In this document: positions 11,144 through 21,166 of the stretch, piece after piece
Layout: every line of letters begins with the position of its first letter
Numbering within the stretch: position 1 is the stretch's first letter
Source of the DNA: Calycina herbarum
Taxonomy: Eukaryota > Ascomycota > Leotiomycetes > Helotiales > Pezizellaceae
Direction of reading: 5' to 3'
DNA length: 64,000 nucleotides
Assembly: GCA_001414485.1 (NCBI GenBank)
Contig: LLEY01000007.1
Location: 248,001 to 312,000 of the forward strand
Position numbers and translations under genes: made by a program
Notes under the pieces: model-generated
Databases searched by the model: none
Seen by the model: only the letters and a program-made list of their open reading frames with translations
Told to the model about the DNA's origin: nothing

Positions 11144-12791
11144 GAAGGTTTAAGCGAGGTGAGGGATCGAGGATCAACATTTAGACAATAGGCATCGGCA
11201 TGCTGGAAATGGTATTTTGGATAGATAGGATAAGTAATTAAGGCCAAGAAAGCTTGCTGGGCAAGTTTTTTGATAGAAAACCTCAATTAGACTGTTCCCT
11301 TGAATTCTTATTTCTATTCCTCGATAGGAAACTTGATAGTTTTGTTCGTGCTACGAATGAATGAAAGTCGCTTATCCAAAGCGCTATCACTACAAAATGT
11401 GGCAAAATTGAATCACAGTTGGTTAAGGCTCATGACCCTCTCTCTTCACGCTTCGAGGCATCTACCACCGAGTTGTCATATAGCCAGTATACCAGGGATC
11501 CTCGAGGGCCTATGGAAATTCAAGACCTCATACCCATTTTGGTCCTCTTTTCTCTTGCTATGAGCAGTTCAATGACCTAGATCACCGTGTTTCGCGGTAG
11601 TAGTGGTGGACGCTGATTGTTCAGAGGCGTTTTGTCTGCCATCATCTTTGGTTGTGCAGATTCTTCCTGTCGCTTCATTCAAGGTGGGTGCATTTGATAT
11701 CAAGGTCGAAGTGGAAGTTCGGACTCCCAAAATGTTCGAAGGTGAAAAGAAGTAAAGGTATCGTAACTCGTTCGTATTCGGGGTTATTGCTGCCTGGGCT
11801 GGGAGGCCATGCTTTGAGGGACCGGACGATCAGGAGTGATTTTCTTGGCAGCAGTTGCAGCATTGACGATCGCGCCATGAGCTTCGGTAGAATTCGTAGC
11901 TCCTCCCTCCCTTATTTTCTCGTCTCGTTCCAGTGATCTGCCCCTTCTTATCGGGCTTCCTCTCCCACTGGCTGATCTATCCCTCAACGATTCCTCTACT
12001 TGCACGCTTGGTCTTCTTCCCCTCATGCCTCCACTGCTGAATCTCTGCCTCAGCAACGGTCCTCTGTTCATAGCCTGTACTGGAGATCTACCCCTTTCCA
12101 GCTCGCCTTGAATTTTGTTGGTCGATCGCTTCCCCTGTGATTCTGAACTCTTCCCATCTTGCATCGAAGGTTCCGATTCGCCTTGTTTTTCGGTATCTCT
12201 CATCGCCATTTTGCTCTTTCCGTCTGACCCGTATCGGAGTAATACCAAAATCTAGTACGACAGCTTGTAGAATCCCAAGCACTGAATTCGTTAGTCTTGC
12301 TTTCCTAGGACGGCACTTCACAGTTCTCAACCAAGAGCACTTCAACTAGAACTATTGAGGTTATGAGTTCAAAGAAATTCGGGGCGGTGAATGGTCAAAA
12401 ATTCCAGGAGCTGGTGGAGATCGTAAGATTGAGGTGAATTTGGTCTGGCGCTATCTCTGGTGAAGATGTTGCTTGCCCTCTTCCGGGTTCGCCTTCCAAT
12501 ATTTTATATATGCATGAAAATAATATATCTATGATATCGTCTTCTTAGTATCGTTATCAACTTCTCAATTCTCCATTCTCAGTATTTGCGTTATTAACTA
12601 AGATAAAATTTTGGATATCCATTTTATCCGTTCCATTCATTCCATACTCCCTGCCTATGCTTCTCTGTCCCGTGGCATCTCTCTCGATTGGTTTGGGGTG
12701 CCGCGGCCAGGCAACTTTCGTGTTGATGTATGTGCAAGGGAGTTGAGGTGGCAAGAAAAGGTATGTTGATGTCGAGAAGCAAGAGAAATTC
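11144..12791. other. About 1.6 kb with one doubtful low-complexity frame
   Basis: A minus-strand frame at 11784-12248 encodes a Ser/Arg-rich stretch (RGRSPVQ, RRGRSLERDEK) resembling the basic linkers of the neighbouring 12.8-18 kb locus and lies in the same frame register. It has no ATG near its start. An intron with GACTAAC as branch site and TACTAG as acceptor could attach it to an ATG at 12345. This could be a small paralogue or decayed 3' continuation; too weak to call as a gene. Confidence 0.3.
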
Positions 12792-13067
12792 TTAATCGTT
12801 AACAATGGATCGGCTTGAGCTCGAACCGCTGGATGAACCACCACGATTGTTGGTCTCCGCTCTTCCATGACTCATGTTCCTCCTTCCAGACGTAGATGGA
12901 GAGCTCGAGTTGTTGGAAATTGAATGGTTTTGTCTGCCATTCTTCTTCCTCGGAGTAACTCTGTTTGGGGGAGGTTTAGGAGTCGTGTGTGGGGCACTCG
13001 ATGTCGAGGTCGCCGGAGGTCTAGCAAAATACATTGAGTTGAAACTAGGGAGAGGCAACGTACGTCC
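12792..13067 (-). CDS. Third open segment of the long membrane-protein frame (after a TGA)
   Basis: This 91-residue segment continues exactly in frame after the TGA at 13068-13070 and ends at a TAA at 12792-12794. It is Ser/Pro/Asn-rich (TSTSSAPHTTPKPPP, a SSSPSTSGRR run, GSSSGSSSSRS) with no domain. It is either the true C-terminus of the protein, reached by readthrough or before a nonsense mutation, or simply 3' UTR that happens to stay open. Low complexity makes coding potential hard to judge. Confidence 0.3.
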   Translation of the reverse strand, partial: GRTLPLPSFNSMYFARPPATSTSSAPHTTPKPPPNRVTPRKKNGRQNHSISNNSSSPSTSGRRNMSHGRAETNNRGGSSSGSSSSRSIVND

Positions 13068-14780
13068 TCAGGCTCCAGAGTTATTTCCCGCTATGCTATT
13101 TGGTGGCTCTGGAATTGCTGGACTGGACGAGATGCTCTCCCTGGCTGAATGGTCGCGATCGTTGCTTTCGGTCCCAGTGGTATCATCGACAGGAGAATTG
13201 GTAAAAGTGGTTTCAATTCCCTCGTTCCGATGCGTATGATTGGGGGTGGGTCTAATTCTCTGCCCTCTTTCCAGGTCTCGCTGTGTACTTCTGCCTCTTC
13301 GCACCTGACCTCCTGCTTCGCTGCTTGATCTCTCGGTACGCGGTGCGGGCGGCTGTCGTTGTCTACTCCTCCCTCTTTTCGGAGTAAAATATCTTTTGAA
13401 TAGCCACCATCCATATACAAACAAAATGGCAAGAACTGCAAGACATAGAATCGACAATCCTGCCAAGACTCCCGCCGGATACGTGGTTTTACTTCCTTTG
13501 AAGCGCACTCCAAACAGCGACAACACTAGCAGTATGAAGAAGAATACCCCAATCATGAATACGGTGACATAAAACGCTTCCACGCCATACTGCTTACATT
13601 CCTCGAATTTTGTGGGACCAAGAGAGGGTTGATATTCGTCTTGGGCTGGCTGACTTTGGTCTTGTGGTTGATTTTGGGTTTGTAGTTGTGTTGCTGCTCT
13701 TTGGCCGAACGAGTTATTTACTGCTAGGCTATTTTGTGGCGCCGTAAGCGTTGGGCTGGACAGAATGGTGCCCCGAGCTGAATTATCACGATCGTTTCCC
13801 TCAACCCGGCTTGGAAGATCCATGGGAGGGATATCGTCAGGAGCAGTATTAATTCCGGTGCCCATCCCGCTTTCCAAGTCTTGTTGCAGGCTTTCACCGC
13901 CTATCACCCCATCCACTCTCCCATGACTTGATATTCCACTGGGTGGTTGCAGAGGCGGCTGTGTAGGCGGTGCTTGGTGTCTACTGTCTCCCCTTTGCCG
14001 AGAAATACCACAGTCCTTGTATATCCTACGCCCTAATGCTATCAGAAACAGAAGAGCTAGAAGAATTCCCACCGCCAACTGTGTTTTGTCTTCTGAAGAA
14101 AGAGATCTTTTTGCTGGCTCGGCTATTCTCTTGGAGTCCAAATGTCCAATCGCGCCCAAGATTGCCAGGACCCCGAATGGGACAAAAAAAAGCGCTCCAA
14201 GTAACAAGCAGGAGCCAATGAGTCTCTCGTTCCTACGACACCAATCTCTGAAAAATTGGAATCTTGAAACTGGTTGTGGTCGCGCCCCTGAAGCGGTTCC
14301 TGGGTTCCTGGTGTTTGGAACACCAGAAGAGGATGCTTGATTGGGGTCATTTCTTTGACCTGCGGATCCGCTTTGTGGTTGGGATTTTGTAGGCGAAGAT
14401 CCCTCCGTAACGTCATGGTTTTGTGGTGTGCTAGCAACTGTATCTTCAATTTCGAGTTCCCTGCTATTTGAAGTACCGTTGCTTGGGAAAGGACCAAAAA
14501 GTACACCTTCACGTTTTGAGCGGAAACGACCACGTGGCATCATTTCGATACCCTCGCTTTCTACAACTCCTTGGACATTGGTATTGGGATTGCTTTGTTG
14601 CTTGACGGGACCACGATTGTTTCCCTCGGCCTGGCTCGGACGATCGTCGAGAGGAATATCGTCAAGGGCAACATTGATTCCAGTTCCATCCCCCCTTTCA
14701 ATATCCTGTTCTCGACCTCTGCCTCTAATCACCCCGTGCCCTCCATGGCTTGTTCCTCCGGGCCGTTGCGCAAGCAGTCC
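13068..14780 (-). CDS. Multi-pass membrane protein segment, in frame with the upstream 1070-residue ORF
   Basis: An open frame of 570 residues follows directly, in the same frame, after the TAA at 14781-14783. It has no ATG near its beginning (the first plausible start is a GTG at 14732), which argues that it was once, or still is, part of the upstream gene. It contains two hydrophobic hairpins: one starting LIGSCLLLGALFFVPFGV with a second helix LAVGILLALLFLIALG, and one with AFYVTVFMIGVFFFILLVL and a second helix LAGLSILCLAVLAILFVYG. Each hairpin is flanked by basic RR/KR clusters and separated by Ser/Gln/Pro-rich linkers. The linker motif DLESGMGTGIN at about 13860-13890 repeats DIERGDGTGIN at about 14670-14700, so the module was duplicated internally. 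Function unknown; possible separate gene with an unusual start. Confidence 0.45.
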   Translation of the reverse strand, partial: GLLAQRPGGTSHGGHGVIRGRGREQDIERGDGTGINVALDDIPLDDRPSQAEGNNRGPVKQQSNPNTNVQGVVESEGIEMMPRGRFRSKREGVLFGPFPSNGTSNSRELEIEDTVASTPQNHDVTEGSSPTKSQPQSGSAGQRNDPNQASSSGVPNTRNPGTASGARPQPVSRFQFFRDWCRRNERLIGSCLLLGALFFVPFGVLAILGAIGHLDSKRIAEPAKRSLSSEDKTQLAVGILLALLFLIALGRRIYKDCGISRQRGDSRHQAPPTQPPLQPPSGISSHGRVDGVIGGESLQQDLESGMGTGINTAPDDIPPMDLPSRVEGNDRDNSARGTILSSPTLTAPQNSLAVNNSFGQRAATQLQTQNQPQDQSQPAQDEYQPSLGPTKFEECKQYGVEAFYVTVFMIGVFFFILLVLSLFGVRFKGSKTTYPAGVLAGLSILCLAVLAILFVYGWWLFKRYFTPKRGRSRQRQPPAPRTERSSSEAGGQVRRGRSTQRDLERGQRIRPTPNHTHRNEGIETTFTNSPVDDTTGTESNDRDHSARESISSSPAIPEPPNSIAGNNSGA

Positions 14781-17700
14781 TTAGTATCTCCTTATTTCCC
14801 TTGCCCAAATCAAGATATTTTCCCTGCGATAACACCCTATTACCACCAGAAAGCCCGAGAGTGGAATAAATGCCAGTCCTAACGCGACTTTGCCTCCCGT
14901 CGACAAATCTCTTTTTGCTGGCTTACTTTTTCTTTTCTTGCCAGAGCCCAGAGCCCCAGTCCCAATCGCGACGAAAATACCGATAAACAAAGTCGCAAAA
15001 AGCGTTACGAGGCAAATGGTACCCACGTTCCTGTAACAAAAAGAGATGAACCTTCGGAATCTTGAACGGGGATTCTGGCCTCCTCCTGTATTTTGTGGTA
15101 TATTTGGTTGCCCTGTTGGATTCGTGCTCACGTTTTTAGGATTGGGTGCAGTAGAGGAGGATGCTTGTTGCGGATTATTGACTTGAGTTGTGGGACTAGT
15201 TTGTGGTTGGGTGCCATTTTGTGGTAGAGATCCAGCTTGTGGCGGGGATCTATCGCCACCTGGACTGACAGCTCTATTTCCTGATGTACCAGGGCCTGCT
15301 TTAACCTCTTGTGTTAGGCTAGTAATTGTATCGGGTGCGGTACTTCCGCCAGTCGAAGTACCGTCCCTTGAGGAACGAGCAAGTAGCCCCATTTCAATAT
15401 CTTCGCCACCTGCGCCTCCTCGAACACGGGTATGTCGTGATACAGAAGGGGTCTCTTCGGGAGCTGGCTCTTGTTGGGTAGTACCTGAGCTGGCTTCATC
15501 ATTTCGTTGAATGGGTTGATTAACAGCCGGAGAGAAAGCTGGATTGACAGGTTGATCTTGATTTGACGATGTAGATTGTGGACTCGAATGCTCTGTCACA
15601 TCTTGGGAATGAGGTATCGACTCTGCTTGTTTGTTCTGCTGCGCAGGGTTATCAACATCAAATTCATGGAGTCCACTCAACTCCCCGGAAAGATTATTAC
15701 CTCTCCCCAGAATTCGTCTTCCCCTCAGTACCGAGGTGGGTAAAGTAGAGGTTATCTCATTTCCAGAACCATTGTGGTATTCCTCGTTTCCAAATCGAGA
15801 TTCTTCAACTCTGTTCGAACCAGCGTTCCCAAAAACAAACTCATGAGGTGCTAATGGCGCATCGTGATGTTGAGTTGGATGTGGCGAGGAAAAAGGAGGC
15901 CATTGTCCCGCTTGAAGGCCACAAATAATAGGTACAACTCGCGAAGGTATTCTTCCATAGCCATTTCCTTCTTCTAATTCGGGAATCTCATCACCATTCT
16001 GACCATCCTCTCCATCAAGCTCTCTGCGCGAATGCTCGCTTGGATCAAAATTTCCTCTGCGGTTACTCAGCCGTCGTTCATTGGAGTCCTCTCGATCTGA
16101 AGCACCGTAAAGATCTTCTCCTTCTTCCCCATTTATTGGATTCGACTGTGGGATACGATGGCCCTCAACTTCTCTTCCATCAATGCTACTCGTGGTTTGT
16201 CCAGTGATTGCTTCAGAGAAGCTATCAAGGGTTTGTGGATTAAGGTAGTCGAGTTGAGAGACACCACTTAGATGACCAACGTGTGATTCGGCATTTGTCG
16301 TTCCGTGTCTCTCAACATCAGAAGCGGGCTCGATTGTATCGCCATTTGGTTCAGATGAATTTTGAGATTGTGGAGAGTCTCCAGTTTCCTGAGAACTGTC
16401 GTGTTCATGAAAATCCTCTTGATTTGCCGGGAAGCCACTTGGAGTCGATTCTGTGTATCCCTCATCCTCATCGCTCCCATTGTCTTCGTTTTCCTCCTGC
16501 TCGTCGTCGTTTTCGTCCTCGTCTTCATCTGATTCCTCCTCCTCATCCTCATCATCTTCAACAGGATGAGCAGCACAAAATCTCAGCGTTGAATGCCCAG
16601 GATTCGGCTCCCTTCCAAAAAACAGAGGTATGAAAATAACAGGTTCTTCGATGTCTCCCAGTGAACTTTGGGCCCAGGCGTCGAGAAATCCCTGTATAAC
16701 TGCTTGTTGCGCGGGTCCATAGGCATCATTACGCGGGGCAAGAGAGGAGCTGTAATCCTCTATATCGACCGAAGCGGGGCGATCTCGTAATGCTTCGATA
16801 TCCGCAAGCGAGTCCGTATCGCCGTTGGCGTTGGTCTGGGTTGTAGTCCCATTTGGTTGGGATGAAGGGGTGTTTGGCACGCCAGCTACACCAGAACCTG
16901 CTCCATCTTCTAAATCGAAAGGTGGAAATTCCTCAACTTCGAGGCCGTTAACAGTCTCGTCAACTTCGTCTTCATCCTCATCATATAACCCCGCATTCGT
17001 CGCAATCTCTTGCTGATATTCGAAGAAAGAAACGGCATCAAACTCTTCAGATTCTTCCACAGGATTAGAAGCGCCGTGGCTGTTACCACTATTCTCCAAC
17101 CCACTCTCCCTTCGCTCTTCTCTGTCCGGGGAATCCTCCAAATTCGACTCCGCAAGCCCCAATTCAAGTTCCCCCGCCTGTTCCCCATAAAACCAATCAT
17201 CGAACTCATCAGGATTTTCTTCGTACTCTATTGGATCAAATGTTTGGGGCTTGTCGATGTCTGGCTCTGGCTGTTGGGACACTTCTTGCTTATGACTGAC
17301 CTCATTGCTTTCTTCTGAAGCCGACCTCTGAGCCTCTTGATGTTGATTTGATGTTTGAAGCGAGGAGGCTACTGGGTGTGGTTCATGTTCCTCGATATCC
17401 GAGTTCCCAGAATCATGTTGCCCAGAACCCGAGGAATGCGCAGGCTCTTGCGAATGTGCAGTTTGTCGGGTATGTCCAGATCCTCGAGCTCGCCCAGATT
17501 GCCTTGCTGAATCTTCCCCATCCTCAGCATCATAAAGCTCATCCTCACTCCTGAGATTAAGAGCTCTAAGCAAGCTTCGGTTCCCTTCTGGAGTTGGGCG
17601 TAAGTCAACAACACCTATAGGCACTGAAGTGTTGAGATGTTGAGAACTTCCCGAGGTTGCGGAAACTGTAGGTATTGTAGATTGTTCAGGTTGTGCAGAG

Positions 17701-17993
17701 CTTTCGGGATGTGTCGAAGTTTCGGAACCTGCTGGATGTGGAGGTTGTGTAGGCTGTGGAGAGGCTCCGGGCGGCTGATAATGCGAGGAGTCTTCTCGGT
17801 TCAAGACATTTTGGGAATCGACTTGCCCTCTATCTGGGGGAGGCGTAGGAGGTGTATGAGGTGGAGTTGGAGGTGTAGATTGTTGAGGTTGTTGAGCATG
17901 GATTGGGTGTGAGGGGTCTGAAGCACGGTTGAGATTGTCTTGCTCCTGCTCATCTTTCTCGGGCTTCTCTTCTTCTTGCTCGTGGGGATTCAT
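14781..17993 (-). CDS. Large disordered protein with C-terminal membrane hairpin, 1070 residues
   Basis: A single open frame from ATG at 17993 to TAA at 14781. The first 970 residues are low-complexity: Gln/Pro/Ser-rich at the N-terminus (residues 1-120), strongly acidic runs of Asp/Glu near residues 480-510, then Asn/Ser/Gly-rich. The C-terminus has two hydrophobic segments at about 991-1015 and 1035-1054 joined by a basic loop (GKKRKSKPAKR). There is no signal peptide; the hairpin suggests a membrane protein with a long soluble, mostly unstructured domain. No known enzymatic domain is seen. The two segments that follow in the same frame repeat the hairpin-plus-linker unit, so this stop may be a mutation, or may be spliced out: an 87-nt stretch GTGTTA...CAAG spanning it would keep the frame. 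Expression cannot be inferred. Confidence 0.6.
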   Translation of the reverse strand: MNPHEQEEEKPEKDEQEQDNLNRASDPSHPIHAQQPQQSTPPTPPHTPPTPPPDRGQVDSQNVLNREDSSHYQPPGASPQPTQPPHPAGSETSTHPESSAQPEQSTIPTVSATSGSSQHLNTSVPIGVVDLRPTPEGNRSLLRALNLRSEDELYDAEDGEDSARQSGRARGSGHTRQTAHSQEPAHSSGSGQHDSGNSDIEEHEPHPVASSLQTSNQHQEAQRSASEESNEVSHKQEVSQQPEPDIDKPQTFDPIEYEENPDEFDDWFYGEQAGELELGLAESNLEDSPDREERRESGLENSGNSHGASNPVEESEEFDAVSFFEYQQEIATNAGLYDEDEDEVDETVNGLEVEEFPPFDLEDGAGSGVAGVPNTPSSQPNGTTTQTNANGDTDSLADIEALRDRPASVDIEDYSSSLAPRNDAYGPAQQAVIQGFLDAWAQSSLGDIEEPVIFIPLFFGREPNPGHSTLRFCAAHPVEDDEDEEEESDEDEDENDDEQEENEDNGSDEDEGYTESTPSGFPANQEDFHEHDSSQETGDSPQSQNSSEPNGDTIEPASDVERHGTTNAESHVGHLSGVSQLDYLNPQTLDSFSEAITGQTTSSIDGREVEGHRIPQSNPINGEEGEDLYGASDREDSNERRLSNRRGNFDPSEHSRRELDGEDGQNGDEIPELEEGNGYGRIPSRVVPIICGLQAGQWPPFSSPHPTQHHDAPLAPHEFVFGNAGSNRVEESRFGNEEYHNGSGNEITSTLPTSVLRGRRILGRGNNLSGELSGLHEFDVDNPAQQNKQAESIPHSQDVTEHSSPQSTSSNQDQPVNPAFSPAVNQPIQRNDEASSGTTQQEPAPEETPSVSRHTRVRGGAGGEDIEMGLLARSSRDGTSTGGSTAPDTITSLTQEVKAGPGTSGNRAVSPGGDRSPPQAGSLPQNGTQPQTSPTTQVNNPQQASSSTAPNPKNVSTNPTGQPNIPQNTGGGQNPRSRFRRFISFCYRNVGTICLVTLFATLFIGIFVAIGTGALGSGKKRKSKPAKRDLSTGGKVALGLAFIPLSGFLVVIGCYRRENILIWAREIRRY

Positions 17994-19387
17994 CTTGTTT
18001 TGCGAGACAGAGGGTTTTGACTGTTGATGCGCGTGGTCTCGTGTGTTGTGACAATCGATGTAGTGTTTTTCTCGGTGGCAATCACTCTAAAGCTATCAAG
18101 CCTTTTCAAGATCTGGAGAAGATGAGAAAACAAAATAGCAGGCAAAAGGCAGGAAAGGGGAGATTAAATATCCCCATGCCCCTTTCATCCCCCCTCCCCC
18201 CTTTCAAATTTCTTCTCCGCAGTCCTCGAAAAGAACCAATTTCAGAACTCTTCATCTGGCAACCTAAAGAGCCTTCCACGACCTATCAAACAACACAAGC
18301 AAACACCAGAAAAGACCAGCCAAAATGTGAAGCGAGGAAATCTAGAGAACCCAAAGGCACTTTCACGCATTCAAAGCTGGAAAATAACTCAACTTTCATA
18401 CTCGTTAAACTCCCAAATTTGCAAGAAAGAAAGGAGAAGTACATAAATCAAAGTAAAGACAGATCTCTAAGGAAGAAAAAGGCAAACAATGAATCTGTAA
18501 CAAACAGAAGCTATTAGACATTACTAGAAAACGACAGAAGCGAGAATTTCTAAGCGACTGAAAGAAAGACCTATGCCTAACCAAAAGAAATAGAAGAGTC
18601 CCCCAAAACACCACTTATCTTCCACTCCCAACCACCCCCTTCAATGAAAGAAAAAGAGATCTGAAATCAGTTTCAAGAATAAAATAGATGTGGATCCACG
18701 AAGCCATACGAAAGAAAGCAGGCAAATAAAACATGTCAGAGGTAAGAGGGAGACAGAGGGAAGAAAGGAATGTCGAGAAGGGGGGAAGAGCAAAAGAGGA
18801 ACATAACAGAAAAGAAAAGCGCTGCACTACAACTTGTAATACAGACCCAAGGTATTCAATATTGCCATTGTCCACTATCTAAAAGCTATCTCACGCTATC
18901 GACAGCTAGATATACTCGAATCTCATTTCAAACCCCATTATCTTTCGTCCCTCTTTCACTCTTCCAACACCCCTCTCCATCCCTATATCCCATCCCTACC
19001 CCAATCCAGAATTAAAAAAACAAAAGAAATATAGTTAAGTGGTATATATATAAAGACGACCAAACACAGAAAAACACTCCCTTCCTTATATCCCAGAGAG
19101 AAAGGAAAAAACACACTTTCCCTTGTCACCAGGAAGATTCCATCCACCCCTAAGATAAAACGCCAGGACAACCAAGACGTTTTTTGTAAAAGAACAAAAG
19201 TAAACGTATTCATACAAAGCGTGTAAAGAAAAAAATGCCACCAACCCAAAGGACCACGAAAAAGATTTTCAAGCAACCCAGCTGAAACCACTCGAGGTTT
19301 GTTGAATCCTCATACTCATACCTCCCTCCAAATCAAGACACTCGGTCCCATCACCCATCATATGAACCGAGTGAAAGAACTCGAATC
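17994..19387. other. Promoter of the preceding gene and 3' flank of opi1; no gene
   Basis: A/G-rich plus-strand sequence with several purine tracts, and no coding frame with recognisable content. Minus-strand 3' UTR of the Opi1 gene and 5' sequence of the 1070-residue frame must share this 1.4 kb. Confidence 0.45.
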
Positions 19388-21166
19388 TCAACCCATCTTC
19401 GAATCCTCATACTGATACCTCCCCTCCAATTCAGGGTCAGGGTATTCCTCCCTCCCCTTCACAGGATACTCAGCATGCTCCTCCATCACAGGACTCTTCT
19501 CCATATCCCCACCACGCGCCTCGGTAGGTGTTCTCCCCTCAGCCTCCTCCCTTTTCTTCATCCCCAATCTCTCACACCACTCCTCCGCACTAACGATCGT
19601 GCCATCCAGGACCCCACTAACCTGAGCCATCATATCCAGACCTTCCTTCGCAAGAAGTAATACTCTGTTGGCACCATCCGTTACTTCTGCGTCGCCTTGT
19701 TCGAGACCCCTCGCATTGTCGTCTCTTCTCTCGTTGGCAAGCCTGAACCGTTGAGGTAGACTAGTTAAATGGCGACGAACTAGTATTTTTGCGTTATCGG
19801 GTAACGCACCACCCGCGTACTTCGAAACAATATCCACCACATTCTTAAGAGTCTTAAGAACATCTTTCTTCAACTCCGCGATTTTAGCATGTAAAACCAC
19901 CCTCTCAGCATCACTCCTCACAACCATCTCTCTTCCCTGTCCCGCCCCTCTTCCTTCCCCTATCCTCTCTGCGTTGTCACTACTAGGATGTTCATACTCC
20001 TCCAACACAGCTTTTAGTGCCAATATCACCTTGCCAATATGTTCATTCGCCCATCGCAACCAGCCTAGACAGTATTTTAGAGAACGAAGACTTTCCTCGG
20101 ACATGGCGACGCTGAGACCGGATGTTGAGAGGACTAAACGGGACTGCCATGATGAGGAACTTGATTCTGCGATTTCAGAGGAGGGGGGTTGGGTTGGGAT
20201 GAGTGCTTGTTGTGCGTCTTCGTAGCTGGGACTTCGATAATCGTCGTATGCTGGTAGACTTTCCGCATTCGAAGCGTGCGAGGGGGCGCGTTGCCGATGT
20301 TGTAATTCTTGTCTATGGACTGGGTATGGATCCCTCGAAATATTGCGATCGCTTTCCTCGTCTGCATCATTGTCTACTTTTCTCCGTTTATTCGAGCCTG
20401 TATTCTCTCTCTCTGGGTTTTGATGATGCTTTGGTCTTCTACCCCCAAGGAACCAACGGACTCCTCCTTCTACACCCGTTATGCGATTGACGGATGTGAG
20501 TGTGTTTACGACGGGGGTGAATCTGTTTTCTAGGAATTCGGCGGAGGATTTGAAGCGTGGGGAGTAGTTTTTTGAGGCGGAGTAGGCGGAGAGGGAGCCG
20601 CCTATTGCTGTTCCGAGGAGGGGGTGGGAGGTTGTTAGGAGAGAGAGGAGGGGCTCGGGTTGGTGGTTTCGTTGGGGGTTTGAGGGCGAATTTGAAGGCA
20701 ATGACAGGCTGTTTTGGGGAGGGGATTGGACGAAGTCTGTTTTAAATAATTAGCATATACAAAGAAGTAAAGTCGAACATATTCGCATACCAGCCCGTAA
20801 ATCCCCCAGCGCTTCCGCCGCAAGCCTCACATCCGGATCATCAATCGACAACACACTTCCCCCCCTCCTCCCCCGACTCTCACTCATATCCAAGTCCATC
20901 CCCGTCGGCGATTCGCTCGTATTATTCTTTGGCGATAGTTGCGAGGGACCTGGTTTGTAATAGGCCGTCAAAGGATTGGAAGAAGGCCATGTGAATTGTT
21001 CCTCGGGTCGGTATGGGGCGGAGGGGAGAGGAGGGAGGGTTCGCTCATGATGGATTGTGGGAGGCGGTGGATCGGTTGCGGGTACGGAGGGGAGGTGAAG
21101 AGATTGAGGATCGTGAGACTGGGCGTAGGACGGTGGTTTTTCGAGTGGCATGTGATCCTGTTCCAT
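19388..21166 (-). CDS. opi1: Opi1-family transcriptional repressor (CCG-8-like)
   Basis: Exons 21166-20791 and 20736-19388 give 574 residues; the 54-nt intron has donor GTATGC and acceptor AACAG, and the joint reads GDLRAD-FVQSPP. Two signatures identify the Opi1 family: DDPDVRLAAEALGDLRAD (about residues 109-126) and ITGVEGGVRWFLGGRR (about 211-226), preceded by the ASKNYSPRFKS stretch. The N-terminus is Pro-rich. The C-terminal half contains helical segments (LRSLKYCLGWLRWANEHIGK, LHAKIAELKKDVLKTLKNVVDIV). In yeast, Opi1 represses phospholipid-synthesis genes and is held at the ER by phosphatidic acid; in Neurospora the homologue CCG-8 is a clock-controlled regulator. The role here is inferred from family membership. 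Confident call. Confidence 0.9.

Noticed and set aside
12874..13239. 121-residue plus-strand open frame
   Set aside because: Antisense to the Ser/Pro-rich end of the long membrane-protein frame; no independent support.
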